In this document: in pieces, positions 9,834-20,632 of the stretch | How the letters are laid out: the number at the start of each line of letters is the position of its first letter | Numbering within the stretch: position 1 is the first letter of the stretch | Source: Simmondsia chinensis | Taxonomy: Eukaryota; Streptophyta; Magnoliopsida; Caryophyllales; Simmondsiaceae | Assembly: GCA_018398585.1 (NCBI GenBank) | Contig: JAGTTD010000011.1 | Location: forward strand, 11,699,846 to 11,763,845 | Direction of reading: 5' to 3' | Length of the DNA stretch: 64,000 nucleotides | Position numbers and translations under genes: made by a program | The notes under the pieces: model-generated | What the model saw: only the letters and a program-made list of their open reading frames with translations | Told to the model about the DNA's origin: nothing | The model's database searches: none

Positions 9834-11084
9834 ATGGCTGATGGAGTAAGGACGCGATCGGGAGCTAGTGAAGCCAATGCACCTGCAGTTGTTAGTCCTG
9901 ATGTATCTTACGCTGCTGTTGCTGGCGCAAATGCCACAACCGGACATCATAATCTTACTACTACTCATCTTCATGACATACATGATCGCCTTAACAATGT
10001 AGAAAAGCTTGATAAAAAATTTAACCAATTTCAGGAGCGAATGCTCTTAAACATGCAGCAGTTACTACTGGAAAATGACTTGAAAAAAGAGGATCGTTTG
10101 CAGCAAATTAAGGCAAAACTTTTGAAATTGCAGGATCAAATTAATAAGCAAGGAGAATATTCAGTTAATGCGATCCTTAAGCCTGCTAGCCAGATTATTC
10201 CACCTGCTAAAGTGGTTCAATAGCAAGGGAACAACAGCAGAGCTGAGAGTTTAGCATGGAATCGAGATAAATCTCCAATGATTCAACCAGAGGCTGGACC
10301 TTCAATTCAAATTAGATCAGTGGATGATCAACCTCCAGAGGTTGAGATTGCTGCAGAGAATCATGATCGAACCGCAGAACAAGCTCATTCTAGATTGAAT
10401 GGTCTGAATTCAGATCAAAATTCAAGGCCTCCTAATTCTGTTATTCACCACAGAAATGCAATTGATGACTTCGAACGTCAAGATAGGCCACCTGATCAGC
10501 ATTTTCAGCAAAGATCAGTGAGTACTGATACTTCATCTGGTGGCAGGAGCAGTTCTCACAGGTAGCTAAGAGTCCAAATCGAGCCTTTTGATGGCAAGCA
10601 GCCGAAGTCTTGGTTGAGAAGTTGTGATCGATACTTTAAATACTATAATATAAGCGAAGCTGAAAAAGTTGAGCTAGCAGCAGTACACTTACATGGAGAT
10701 CATGAGGTGTGGTATTATAGTGTGTTAAAAAGCAAACCTAATCTTTCTTGGGGCCAATTCGTAGAAGAATTGTGTGAACGATATGGAGAAGAGGAGATAA
10801 GTGATGTTGTTGACAGTTTAATAAGGTGTATCAAACCTCTACTGTGAAAGAGTACATGATCAGGTTTGAGAACCTTCGAACTAACCTATTGTCCATGATA
10901 TCCATCGCTCCTCAAGATTCAGAAGCATACTATGTCTCTTGCTTCATTAGTGGTTTGAAGCCTAGGATCAAAAACATGGTGAAGGCCATTGGTCCTAAGA
11001 CATTGTCTAATGCTTATAACAAGGCTAAGTTGATTGAAACTACTCTTGCAACTTCAAGTAATAAGAGTAAGCTTAAAGGCAGTA
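9834..11084 (+). pseudogene. gag: gag of element I (Ty3/gypsy capsid polyprotein)
   Basis: Starts at the ATG at 9834 (MADGVRTRSG...), 60 bp after the primer site. The first 130 codons include a coiled-coil-like stretch (LLLENDLKKEDRLQQIKAKL). A Gln/Asp/Arg-rich linker follows, then the retrotransposon gag core: IEPFDGKQPKSWLRSCDRYF, EAEKVELAAVHLHGD, FVEELCERYGEE, then YYVSCFISGLKPRIKNMV. Nonsense codons at about 10221 and 10562, and a frame change near 10820, break it. The zinc knuckle is missing because element K interrupts after NKSKLKG. Gag would form the capsid of the virus-like particle; this copy cannot make a full one. Confidence 0.85.
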
Positions 11085-11629
11085 TGTCACGCTCCGCCAA
11101 TCTTAGTATTAATTTATGTAATTTTTTTCTTTTGTTACACGATGTATTTTCGTTTTAGAGCGTACTTAGGAAATTTGTATGGGCAAGCATGTTGGGGAGG
11201 GGGAAACCGTGAGCCATCCACAACCCCAACCCCTTGTCTCACTTTTGTAGCTTTTGACTTTGATGTAATTAATGACTCTCTCTCCTAGCCAAGGACATGG
11301 GGGTGTACGGCTAAGAGGACAAAGAGGACACATAGGGTACACTACTTTTTACTTTTTGTCACATACCTTTTTGTATATAAATACATGATGAATGGAAGGA
11401 TGAAGCCATCCAATTTCCAACCAAAATACTTCTTTCCTTTTGTATTTTCTCTTCCTCTCTCTACCGTGCATTCTCATTACTCTTTTCTTCCCTTTGCATT
11501 ATTTTTCCAACATTAAAACCGGGGCACATTATACTTGGGTTTGGGGTTGCCTGACTTTGATGAGGTACTTTCGGGGTGAAGTCGAGTGGCATCGTGGTTT
11601 TGACATAGCGAACGTGTCATTTCGTGACA
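11085..11629 (+). repeat. 5' LTR of element K
   Basis: 545 bp, TGTCACGC...GTGACA, with TATA box at 11374. The first bases follow directly on gag of element I. Confidence 0.75.
11374..11384 (+). promoter_or_regulatory. TATA box of element K LTR
   Basis: TATATAAATAC in the middle of the LTR. Confidence 0.65.
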
Positions 11630-11632
11630 ACG

Positions 11633-11644
11633 TGGTATCAGAGC
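11633..11644 (+). other. Primer-binding site of element K (tRNA-Met)
   Basis: TGGTATCAGAGC, perfect, 3 bp after the LTR. Confidence 0.9.
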
Positions 11645-11673
11645 CTCTTACGGTTGATCTGGGATCAAACGCA

Positions 11674-12270
11674 ATGGAAGAAGAGAATGTTGGCACATCT
11701 CACGTGGAGGAGGAAATTCGGGGGAGGCCCGAGACATGGGGAAGGAGGTCCAACAAAAACCAAGATCCCTCTTTGCAAAGGGATGCGTTGGTGAGCTTGG
11801 AGGCACGGGTTGCCAGACTTGAGTTAGCCATGGGTGATTGTCATGAGAGGCTCTATAATGTAGCCAATGTGGAGGAACATATGGCGGAGTTGGTGGATAG
11901 GGCGCTCGACACTGCCCAAGCCGTGAAGAAAGGGCAGGAAGGCCAGCTTAAACAGCTCACTGCAGCACTGTTCAGCCTCCGGGAAGAGCTGGACACAATG
12001 AAAAATGACCTTGCATTGGTCAAGACTATCGCTACTGGAGACGTGGGCACTGGGGGAGGCGCTGCGCGCGCACGGGTGCCGGACCCGCCTATTTTTGGTG
12101 GGCAACGAAGTGCCAAAAAGTGGACAATTTCCTTTGGATTGTGGAACGCTACTTCGAGGCATTGTGCATTGAAGATGATGATGCCAGGATCAACACGGCC
12201 ACATTATATTTGGTGGATGATGCGGCTCTGTGGTGGAGGCGTAGGCATGGAGACATAGCTAGAGGTATGC
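11674..12270 (+). pseudogene. gag: gag of element K, truncated and frameshifted
   Basis: ATG at 11674 (MEEENVGTSHVEEE) soon after the primer site. Residues 30-130 are a long predicted coiled coil (LVSLEARVARLELAMGD; LKQLTAALFSLREELD). Then the linker VPDPPIFGGQRSAK leads into the gag core. A frameshift at about 12110 follows: the correct frame reads VDNFLWIVERYFEAL, then LYLVDDAALWWRRR, typical of one Ty3/gypsy gag type (Y-L-DDA-LWWR). The sequence breaks off after GDIARGMPYL, in the middle of the capsid domain. Confidence 0.85.
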
Positions 12271-12275
12271 CTTAC

Positions 12276-12480
12276 CTAAAAATCAGTTAACATATTTTGT
12301 TTCTTTTTATCTTATTTTATTTCATATCAACATCTTAATTTTTGGTTTTTCAAATAGCATCGAAGCTACTAATTTTGGTACTCACTCAATAACAGTCCTC
12401 GTGGGAACGATACTATGCTCATTTCTTTATTACTTGATACGACTAGTGCACTTGCTAACGCATACGCAAAGTAAGCATCA
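12276..12480 (+). repeat. Athila-type LTR 3' fragment (sense)
   Basis: About 205 bp matching the 3' end of the element M LTRs (54604-54808, 59194-59398). It includes CTCAATAACA..., GTGGGAACGATACT, the TACTTGATA...GTGCACTTGCTAA phrase and the terminal GCATCA. No primer site follows and the left part is missing, so it is a remnant. Confidence 0.85.
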
Positions 12481-12816
12481 ATGACCCCATAATATCTTTT
12501 AGTGACGATTTTCGAAGTTGGTATTCAATCAAATCAAGCCAATAAAAAAGAAGGATCAAATATAGGTTTAAGGTAAAAACCAATCTATAAACAGTTAGAG
12601 TTGAGGCTTCATTCAAAATCACAAGCCAATCTTTCTTTCAGTGGCGGTATGAATCATTTTAGGGATGTGGGACTTCGCCACAATCATTTCCTTATTTTTG
12701 TGGCTTGAATCATTCCAGGACTAGTGGACTTCACCTCAGTCATTTCCTTATTATCTTGGTCACACAAATCATTTCAGACTAGGGAACTTCGCCACAATCA
12801 TGAATTGGATTTCATG
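12481..12816. repeat. Spacer with three diverged 60-bp tandem repeats
   Basis: Three units between about 12649 and 12805 share AATCATTTC/TTAGG...G(G/A)ACTTCGCCACAATCATTTCCTTATT. The second and third are more diverged. The repeats lie where the missing part of element J's 3' LTR would be. No coding signal. Confidence 0.65.
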
Positions 12817-12849
12817 CAGCAACGAGCCTTAAACAGCCAGATCATAACA
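12817..12849 (-). repeat. 3' LTR stub of element J
   Basis: GCAGCAACGAGCC...ATCATAACA matches the outer end of the 5' LTR (19190-19223). The rest has been replaced by the 60-bp repeat spacer. Confidence 0.75.
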
Positions 12850-12862
12850 CTCCCCTCCTCTT
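12850..12862 (-). other. Polypurine tract of element J
   Basis: The minus strand reads AGAGGAGGGGAG directly before the LTR stub. Confidence 0.75.
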
Positions 12863-12869
12863 GCAAACC

Positions 12870-14284
12870 TTTTTTGTCCTCAAGAAAGAAATGTGGGAAA
12901 TTGACTCTTTAAAAATGGAAATTCTTCCCATGTGGCAAAGTACTTGTCCAAATTAACCCATTGCACCAATACTTCTTGAATTGTCCTACCATTGACCTTC
13001 AGCTCATGGGTAGCCAACACAGCAGAAGGTTGCAGCAACATTGCTCCGTTTGAACCAGCTTCTGGTGGTTCCTTTTGCTTTTGTAACCTTTCTTCATCTG
13101 TTTCTTAAGCAATGACACGTGGAAAACAGGGTAAATGTATGAGTTAGGAGGTAAATCGAGTTTATATGCTACTTTGCCGATCCTTTCCGCAATCTTGTAT
13201 GGACCAAAGAACCAAGCACTTAGATTGACATTCTTCCTCACAGCTACAGTGGATTGTCTATATGGTTGAGTTTGAGGTAAACCGTATCTCCAATATCAAA
13301 ATTCTTGTTCACACGTTTCTTGTCAGCATAAATCTTCATTCTTGCTTGGGCTTGATGAAGATTATCTTTCAATAATTGCATCAATTGCCTTCTTTGTTGC
13401 ACGAAATCAGTTACTTTCTGGAACTGGGGATATTACTTTTTGCAGCATAAATGGATTTGGAGGTTCATAACCATAAAGTGCCTTAAAAGGAGTAGTCACA
13501 ATTGAAGCTCGGTACTCTGCTAAGGACAGCCACTTATTCCACTCCTTTGGATAAGTGAACACCATGTTTCTGAGGTATGTTCAACGCACTAATTTACTCT
13601 TTCTATCTGACCATCTGTCTGAGGATGGCAGGATGAGCTAAGAGCCAAAGTTTCCCCCAATAGGCTGAATAACTCCTTCCAAAAGTGACTGGTGAAGATC
13701 CTGTCACGATCAGATATAATGGATTGCGGTAATCCATGTAATTTTTAAATGTTGTTCAAGAAGCATCTAGACAACTTCTCTACTATAACAAGCTAGACTA
13801 AGGCAATGAAGTGATTGAACTTAGTGAAATGATCAACCACTACCCAAATCACCTCCTTGCCTTTTGACTTGGGCAATCCCTCGACGAAATCCATACTTAT
13901 GTTCACCCAAGCTCCTTCGGGAACTGGAAGAGGTTGTAAAAGGCCATGATACCTAATGTCTCCAAGCTTGGCATGTTGACAAACTTCGCAAGCTTGAACA
14001 AATTCTGCCACTGTCTTTTTCAATCCAGGCCAACTGAAATAAGCTTTGACTCTTTGATAAGTGCCTTCAACCCCTGAGTGTCCTCCCCATGCAGATTCAT
14101 GAGAAGCACTAACAATCTGATCTCTCAAACCAGTGGAGGAGCCTATGTACAGCTTGCCCTTCAATTTGATTATCCCTTTTGTCACCGAGACCTCAGCATC
14201 TGTAACAACATTGCTAGATCCCTTCACAATGAAGGTTGTAATACACTCTTGTGCAAAAGAGTCATCTTCATAGGATTTGTACAC
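12870..14284 (-). pseudogene. int: Integrase of element J
   Basis: Minus strand, N to C. The zinc-binding HHCC region includes ASHESAWGGHSGVEGTY and FVQACEVCQHAKLG (14000-14110). The catalytic core starts with NISMDFVEGLPKSKGKE (first Asp) and WVVVDHFTKF, then after stops SIISDRDRIFTSHFW (second Asp) and CHPQTDGQIERVN (Glu). The C-terminal part is [19 protein letters not shown] and VFHVSLLKK (13100-13230). This enzyme joins retroelement cDNA to the host chromosome. Stops after FIALV (13793) and in later parts, plus frame changes, inactivate it. Residues follow the D,D-35-E pattern of Ty3/gypsy. Confidence 0.9.
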
Positions 14285-14287
14285 ATC

Positions 14288-14764
14288 TTATACCCAAGAT
14301 GGAAGAACAATGGACATGGCTCCATAAAATCCTTGCTCACAATCCTCCAATCTGCATGATAATGCATCTGTAGCTATGTTCTCTTTCCCTTTTCTGTACT
14401 CAATGACATAGTCAATGCCCAACATCTTCATCAACCCCTTCTTCTGAATTCTTGTAGCAATCTTTTGCTCTAGAAGATGCTTTAAACTCTGATGATCTGT
14501 CTTGATAATAAACTTGTGCCCATCCAAATAATGTCTCCACTTATCTACAACTAGAAGTATCGCCAAGTATTCCTTCTCATAAGTAGACATTGCTTGATGC
14601 TTGAGACTTAGGGCCTGACTAAGGTAGGAAATTGGCCTCCCATTCTGTGATAGGACTGCTCCAATACCAGTTCCACTTGCATCTATTTCAAGAATGAACT
14701 CCTCAGCAAGGTTTGACATTGCTAAGACTGGAGTCTCACACATAGCTGATTTTCGAGCCTCCAA
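14288..14764 (-). pseudogene. RNase H of element J
   Basis: 158 open codons. They read ETPVLAMSNLAEEFILEIDA near the start, then GIGAVLSQNGRPISYLSQAL, YEKEYLAILLVVDKWRHYL, FIIKTDHQSLKHLLEQK, and KGKENIATDALS. These are the standard Ty3/gypsy RNase H landmarks (EtDAS-G-GAVL, E-EllAi, TDh-sL, N-vADALS). It removes the RNA strand during reverse transcription. A stop separates it from integrase, and it is separated from RT by frame changes near 14765-15100. Confidence 0.92.
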
Positions 14765-14804
14765 TGGTGCCTGACCCTGATCTATCCATGTAAAAGCATC
14801 TTTC

Positions 14805-15514
14805 TTAAGTAATTCTGTTAAGGGCTTGGCAATAGAACCAAATCAAGCTATAAACCTTCTGTAATAGCCTGTCAAACCCAAAAACCCCAGTAGCTGCTTT
14901 AGAGATACTGGAATGGGCCATTCCTTCATGGCTTGAATCTTGGAAGGATTTGTAGAAACTTCCTTGTGTGATATCACATGGCCTAAATACTCTAATTATG
15001 TCTACACAAATGAGCACTTATTCAATTTTGCATAGAACTTATGATTGCGCATTACCAGAAATAGCTCCCTCAAATGCTTGAGATGGTCTTCAAAAGAAGG
15101 ACTTTAAATAAGGATATCATCAAAGAAGACCAACACAAATATTCTCAAGAATGGCTTGAAGACATCATTCATAGCAGCTTGGAAAGTAGCCGAAGCATTG
15201 GTTAAGCCAAATGGCATCACCACAAATTCATAATGCTCGTGATGAGTTTGACAGGCAGTCTTGTTTATGTCATGCTCAAGAACTCTAATTTGGTGATAAC
15301 CCTGCCTCAAATCAAGTTTAGTGAAGAAATATGCTCCATATAACTCATCTAACAAGTCATCTATGACAGGAATTGGGAAGTAATCCTTTACTATCAATGA
15401 ATTGAGCTGTCGATAATTGATGCACATCCTAGCTGATCCATCCTTCTTTGTGACCAATATCACAGGAGAAGAGAAAGGGCTGTGGCTTGATCTGATGTAG
15501 CATGTCTTGAGCAA
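14805..15514 (-). pseudogene. pol: Reverse transcriptase of element J
   Basis: The main frame is 15104-15514: [20 protein letters not shown], then [39 protein letters not shown], and VFFDDILI as the catalytic box (usual form YxDD; the first residue is Phe here, a common gypsy variant). The part after the catalytic box is at 14805-15100 in other frames with several stops. Two of the three catalytic Asp residues are in FFDD (15116-15130) and the third in LDLRQG. Copies element RNA to DNA in the particle. Frame breaks inactivate it. Confidence 0.93.
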
Positions 15515-16340
15515 CTCCTTTACTTGCTTCTCATTCCAATCTTCTGAGCATGAGGATGTTTGTAAGGCCTTAGCTTTACTGGCTCAGCATTAGGCTTAAG
15601 AGGAATGGCATGATCAAGGTTCCTCTTTGGAGGTAAGGTCTTAGGCTGCTCAAATATATCTTCAAACTCCGCAATCAATGATTGCACCTCAGGCTAAGGA
15701 ATGACTCCCAAATCAGTTGGAGAGATTGCAAACAGTTGGCCAATCCACGGATAGGCACTCTTCCTAAATCCACCTGTAGGCTCTTGCCCTTAATCAGCTG
15801 CAATGAGCTTGATCTGACATGCCTTGTAAGACAACCTTAGATCCCTGAATCTCAACGGACACTGTTAGTCTTGCAAAATGAAAAATTACTGGATTGAAGG
15901 ATCTCATCCAGTCAACTCCTAACACCATATTGCATCCACCCAAGGGAAGAATCCTGAAATCATAAGTAAACTGGTGCTCCTACATAGACCACTGAAATTC
16001 TTGGCATTTGTTCTGAGTAAGGATGGAATTCCCATCTGCAACTGTTACTGGCAAGGAATGGGTCATGATCCCCTCATGTCCCACTTTCTTTACCACTTTA
16101 GGATTAACAAAGCTATAAGTACTTCCGCTATCAATTAGGACAATGATTGATCTCTTGCCAGCCTTCCCTTTGATTCTTATAGTGTTATGTGCTTCATTTC
16201 TAGTCAAAGCCTTCTTGGAGATTTCAATTTCATCATCAATAATTTCCTCTGGTGACTCTTGGTCAGAACTATCTTCATCAACCCCAGATTCATTACTATT
16301 AGAATGCATACCTACTGTAATGCCTCTAACAGACATCAAG
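15515..16340 (-). pseudogene. Aspartic protease and linker of element J
   Basis: The active site reads IVLIDSGSTYSFVNP at about 16100-16145; DSGS is a normal retropepsin triad (usually DSGA/DTGS). Downstream come LPLGGCNMVLGVDWM (the usual ILG-dW phrase of gypsy proteases) and a degenerate linker to RT with several stops (15540-15900). It would cut the gag-pol polyprotein. A stop after QEFQWSM (15980) breaks the frame. Confidence 0.88.
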
Positions 16341-17412
16341 AACTTAGAACTGCACTTGTGTCTCGGTTGATAGGGCCGATTACACTTATAACATGGTCTT
16401 GAGAACTTCTTCTCAACAGAACGAGATGCCTTAGACCCAACTGAATCCTTCTGATAAGGTTTGGAACTTCCTCCTTTGAACTTAGTTCTATCACTTGAAG
16501 TGAGGACAGTAGCTTCAATAAGCTTGGCTTTCGCATAAGCCTGGGATAGAGTTCTAGGCCCAATTGCTTTCACAAGATTTTTAACTCTTAGCTTCAAACC
16601 ACTTATAAGGCTTGAGACATAATATGCCTCTGTTGCTTGAGGATAAGTGGCTATCATACTTGTTTTGAGATTCTCAAATTTGGTCATGTACTCCCTTACT
16701 GTCGTTGTTTAAAACACCATGTTGAAGTTATCAACGACATCACTGGAATTCTCATCACCATAATGCTCGCATAACTCCTCCACAAATTCAGCCCAAGAAA
16801 GGATAGGATTGCTCTTCAACAAGCAATAGAACCACATCTCATGATCTCCATGGAGGTGCACTGCTACCAATTCCACTTTCTCTGCTTCTCTTATGTTGTA
16901 GAAATGAAAATACTGATCACACCTTCTCAATCACGATTGAGGCTGTTTGCCATCAAATGGATCAATCTGAACTCGAGGTTGTCTAGATACATTACTTCTT
17001 CCATTCAATGTTGCATCATTGCTTTCTGATCGTTGCTGATGATGCTGATCAGGTGGACAATTTTGATGTCCAATGCCCTCCGAAGAAGTTCTGAACTACA
17101 CATAAGAATCAGGAGGACGATCATTCTGTTTTGAATTCATGCTTAATGACCGTAATTCCACTATCTCAATTGGATGATCTCGCGTTATTACTACTGCTTC
17201 AACCACTTGAGGTCTGATTTCAGCTGATTGCAATTGATATTGAGGCCTGGCAGTCACTTGAACTAGAGGAGGTCTATCGAGTGATCTGTTTGAGGTTCCT
17301 CAACTACATTATGAGCTTGTTATTGCACCACTTTAGGTGGAGGTATCAATTGACTTGCAGGCCGAAGTACTCCAATTACAAATGACTCTCCTTGTCTATT
17401 AACCTGATTTTT

Positions 17413-17417
17413 CAATT
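17413..17417. repeat. Target duplication CAATT, left copy
   Basis: CAATT at 17413-17417 is repeated at 18421-18425; together they restore the gag frame of element J. Confidence 0.9.
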
Positions 17418-18420
17418 TGATGCAGACTTTGCTTATGCATTAGCAAGTGCACTAGTCATACCAAGTAATATAGAAGTGAGTAGAGTATCGTTCCCATGGG
17501 GATTGTATTGAGTGAATACCACAATCAGTAGCTTCAATACTATTTGAAAGACCGAAACTTGCACTAGTGTAGCAGTAATATAGCAAGTGCACTAGTCATA
17601 CCAAGTAATATAGAAGTGCAGCTGTGTTGCTTGTTCATCCATTTTTTTTCATTTTTTCTGAATTCCATCCCCCAAAACTTGCAAAATATGAGTTAATACA
17701 TGTTAAAGTATGTTTTTAAAATGAATTTGGGTAAAAATCACTGATTTTTTCCTCCTAAAATGCAAGTTGAAGCTCATTGCACCACCACCTGCACCCTTGC
17801 TGCCCAGATTCTGCAATGGCTGTTCAACTCGATTTTTTTCATTTTTTTATTACTTTGAACAGCCAAAAATTAGCTTTAACATCAACTTTAACATGTTAGT
17901 GAAGTGTTCAAGAAGTTCTTTCATGTTATTTGTCCATTTTGCCACCCAAAATTGCAAGTTGAAATGGATTGGTTGAGCTTGGTGCATTTTCTCTGTTCTT
18001 GCTGTTCTTTGCTGATTTTCTCCAAATATTTGAGCTTAGACCCACCTAAATTCAGAGTTTACATCAAATTTGACATGTTAATGCATTGTTTAATTAATCC
18101 TTGCACTTGATTTGTGCATTTTGTTGCCCATTTTTGCAAGTTGAATTGTATTGTGCATGAACTTGTTGTGTTCTTGCTTTAGCCATGTTAATTATTATGT
18201 TTTGCCCATTTTTTGCTTTGGTTTAGTGTATCTTTCTTTTAATTTTTGATGTTAATGATAAAACCTAGCAAGATTTAACATAAAACGAGTGTTTTTGCAA
18301 GAAAATGGCAATATGAGAGAAAAAGAGCAAAATCGAGCAAAAGCGATAAAAATTTGATGTAAAATGTTTAAAAATATATTAAAATAATATAAAAAATTAT
18401 ATACTAATTTAGACTTATTA
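17418..18420 (-). mobile_element. Solo Athila-type LTR in gag of element J
   Basis: 1003 bp, antisense. Plus strand starts TGATGCAGACTTTGC and ends CTTATTA (the mirrored TGATAAG start, one base changed). It is flanked by perfect CAATT duplications. It is shorter than the roughly 1.45-kb family LTRs and contains a 36-bp direct repeat (17447 and 17583, TAGCAAGTGCACTAGTCATA...) next to the missing part. It arose by recombination between the two LTRs of a full element. Confidence 0.92.
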
Positions 18421-18783
18421 CAATTCAATAAGCTTGTCCTCAAAGCTTTGTAACTTCTGTGACATTAGATCTTCATGCTTCTTATCACTTTCCAATTACA
18501 TTTGCTTCAATTGATCAATGCCATTCTGCTGCATATTCTGAAACTGAATGAGCATCTCATCCATTTGTAGCTTCAATTGATCATTTGTAACGAATTGCAC
18601 CTCCCTTGATGCATTAGCACAAACAACCGTATCAAAAGACACATTTGGATCCACAAATGCAGCTGGATTTCCAGTTCTAGCTCCTTATGTGGTAGTTACT
18701 CCACTAGACATGTTTGAATTGTTCTTTTTATGCTTCGCCAGTCCAAATCAAGCTACAAATGATTGATTGACAGCAAGGAACCA

Positions 18784-18795
18784 GCTCTGATATCA
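18784..18795 (-). other. Primer-binding site of element J (tRNA-Met)
   Basis: The minus strand reads TGATATCAGAGC, one mismatch to the Met primer complement. Confidence 0.85.
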
Positions 18796-18797
18796 AA

Positions 18798-19223
18798 TGT
18801 TAAGCTTCAATTCAAAGATTGAAGTTAACTTGTGAAAGAGAGAGATTAGATGAGAAGAGAATTCAAAGTTAGATGAGAGATTAGAGAAGTAGATGAGAGT
18901 TAGAGAGAAAATATCTCAAACGATATTAAAAATTTCACTGAATGAATCAAACTTACACTTGACCAAGCTATTTATAGAAATCTAAAGACATTGCATCAAG
19001 ACAAGGCTCTAACTGACTTATAATAGCCCAACCGCCACAATTGACCCAACCTTGACTACTTAACCAATTTAACTAACATACAAAAGCTTGGGCACCAAAC
19101 TAACGGCAATACAAAACACTTAACAAAAGGCAGCACTTTACTAGCCCTTAAGATAACCACTCTAAGTCCGATATAACAGCAATAAAGCAGGAGCAACGAG
19201 CCTCAAATAGCCAAATCATAACA
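18798..19223 (-). repeat. 5' LTR of element J
   Basis: 426 bp, TGTTAAGC...ATAACA. The antisense TATA box CTATAAATAGCT is at 18967-18978. Its outer end abuts the truncated LTR of element L. Confidence 0.88.
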
Positions 19224-20614
19224 ACTTGGTGTATACTTAGCAAGTGCACTAAGTCGTATCAAGTAATACAGAGTGAGTAGAGTATTGTTCCCACGAGGAT
19301 TGTTATTGAGTGAGTACCAAAATGAATAGTTCTAGTGCTATTTCAAAAACCGAAAATTATGATTTTTGAAATGAAATAACACAAACTAAAAAGGAACAAA
19401 AATTGTTTACTGATTTTTATCTAGACTTTACTGATTTTTTGTTGGATTTTATCAATCAATAAGGTCCAAGGCATTCGATTTTACCTAGTTGAATTAGTAC
19501 GCTTTTCTATTCTCAATATTCATGTTGCTATTGCGTGTTGATGGCTGAAACCCAAAATTACTAAATATTCTCTCTCGAGCAATATTTAGTATACTCTTTT
19601 ACATGTCAACCCATCACTCTTGTGCATGAATTAAAATAAGAAAAAAGTTTTAAAGATCCATGATTTTCACTTAAGATCACACAATTAATTTTAATCTCTC
19701 TCGAGCATTCGCTTAATTTGTGGTGCTTATCACCTTAGCAATCATCATAAATATCCTCTCGAACTCATTATGAATCATCATAGGCTTTAAATTATGATCA
19801 AGCATTTAAAACTCATGAAGAACAACGATAATCACTTCAACAACACAATAATAAAACATTGAATACGTTGAATTAGAATAGAGCGTATATTACAACTTAG
19901 GCTACATCGTAGCCTTGGAAAAGCAAAATTAGTTCATGATAGACACCGAATAAAGCATAACTAAGATAAAATTCATGAACTTAAAGAAGAAAATGATAGA
20001 AAGAACTTAAAAATATAAAATTATAAACCAAACTTCCTTCCACTTTCTTCTTCTCCTTCCCTTGGTTTTTTTTTTTTTCTTTTCTTTTCTTTCTTCACTA
20101 TCTATGAGGTTGAGGGATGATCCAAACGCTCCCCAGATCACCCCTATTTATAGTGTTTTGAAGTGTGATAAAATATAAGAAAAAATTTAATCTAGCTTCA
20201 CTCCCATTTGCTCCTTCATCCAGCTGCTTACAAGTTGTATAAGCTTGATCTTTTTTATGCTTTTTTTTTATTTTGCACCACCCAAATCTGCAAGTTTAGC
20301 TCATGTTGATGATGCTTGTGTGCTATCCAATGTATTTGAGCTTAAAAAAATTTGAATAAAGTTGTCGCCCAAAGCAACTTGTATCAACTTATGTCATTTC
20401 TTGTCCATTCTCGCCCAAAACCGTGTGCTTTGGATGGGTTTTGGCATTTTTTTCTTTTATTTGATGTATTTTGCTTCCATTTGTTGATATTGATGATAAA
20501 ACCTAGCAAGATTTAGCATAAAATGAGCCAAGCAAAAGCAATAGAAGTTTGATAAAAAATGGTTAAAATGAATAAAAAATGATATAAATAATTATATACT
20601 AAATTACTCTTATA
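19224..20614 (-). repeat. 3' LTR of element L
   Basis: About 1.39 kb, homologous to 27196-28664 throughout (for example GCAAGTGCACTAAGTCGTATC, then CTCTCGAGCAATATTTAG). The left terminus lacks TGATGCTTA. The right terminus reads TATA where TATCA is expected. Confidence 0.88.
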
Positions 20615-20617
20615 AAA

Positions 20618-20632
20618 ATACCCCCAAACTTA
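20618..20632 (-). other. Polypurine tract of element L
   Basis: The minus strand reads AAGTTTGGGGGTA before the 3' LTR; element M has the equivalent at 57950-57961. Confidence 0.75.

Larger units (their letters stand above)
9356..11084 (+). mobile_element. Element I: Ty3/gypsy, 5' LTR and gag only
   Basis: The 5' LTR (9356-9759), primer site (9762-9773) and gag (9834-11084) are in sense orientation. It sits in the 5' LTR of element B. Its gag is cut at 11084 by element K, and no pol or 3' LTR of this copy was found downstream. Gag and LTR are related to element J (shared gag phrase AEKVEL.AVHLHGDHE and similar LTR 3' ends), so they are two members of one lineage. Confidence 0.8.
11085..12275 (+). 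mobile_element. Element K: Ty3/gypsy, 5' LTR and gag start
   Basis: Sense LTR 11085-11629, Met primer site 11633-11644 and gag from 11674. It is inserted in gag of element I and truncated at about 12275, where an Athila LTR fragment begins. Its higher GC content and gag type differ from I and J, so it is a separate gypsy lineage. Confidence 0.75.
16341..18711 (-). pseudogene. gag: gag of element J, split by a solo LTR
   Basis: Starts at the ATG at 18711 (MSSGVTTT, then a nonsense codon). The N-terminal coiled coil (LMSQKLQSFEDKLIE) is interrupted at 18420/17418 by the solo Athila LTR and resumes with LKNQVNRQGESFVIG. The capsid core is at 16340-16990: SWLRRCDQYFHFYNI, EAEKVELVAVHLHGDHE, FVEELCEHYGDE, YYVSSLISGLKLRVKNLV. 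The zinc knuckle is at 16350-16400 (CYKCNRPYQPRHKC), close to CCHC form. It is closely related to gag of element I. Stops at several points besides the insertion. Confidence 0.88.
12817..19223 (-). mobile_element. Element J: antisense Ty3/gypsy with complete but broken gag-pol
   Basis: 5' LTR 18798-19223, primer site 18784-18795, gag from 18711, then protease, RT, RNase H and integrase in gypsy order down to about 13000, polypurine tract at 12850 and a 33-bp stub of the 3' LTR (12817-12849). Integrase follows RNase H, which defines Ty3/gypsy. No chromodomain was seen after integrase. A solo Athila LTR (17418-18420) interrupts gag. Many stops and frameshifts make it inactive, but it is the most complete pol in the window and a model for the partner of elements A, B and C. 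Confidence 0.9.
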
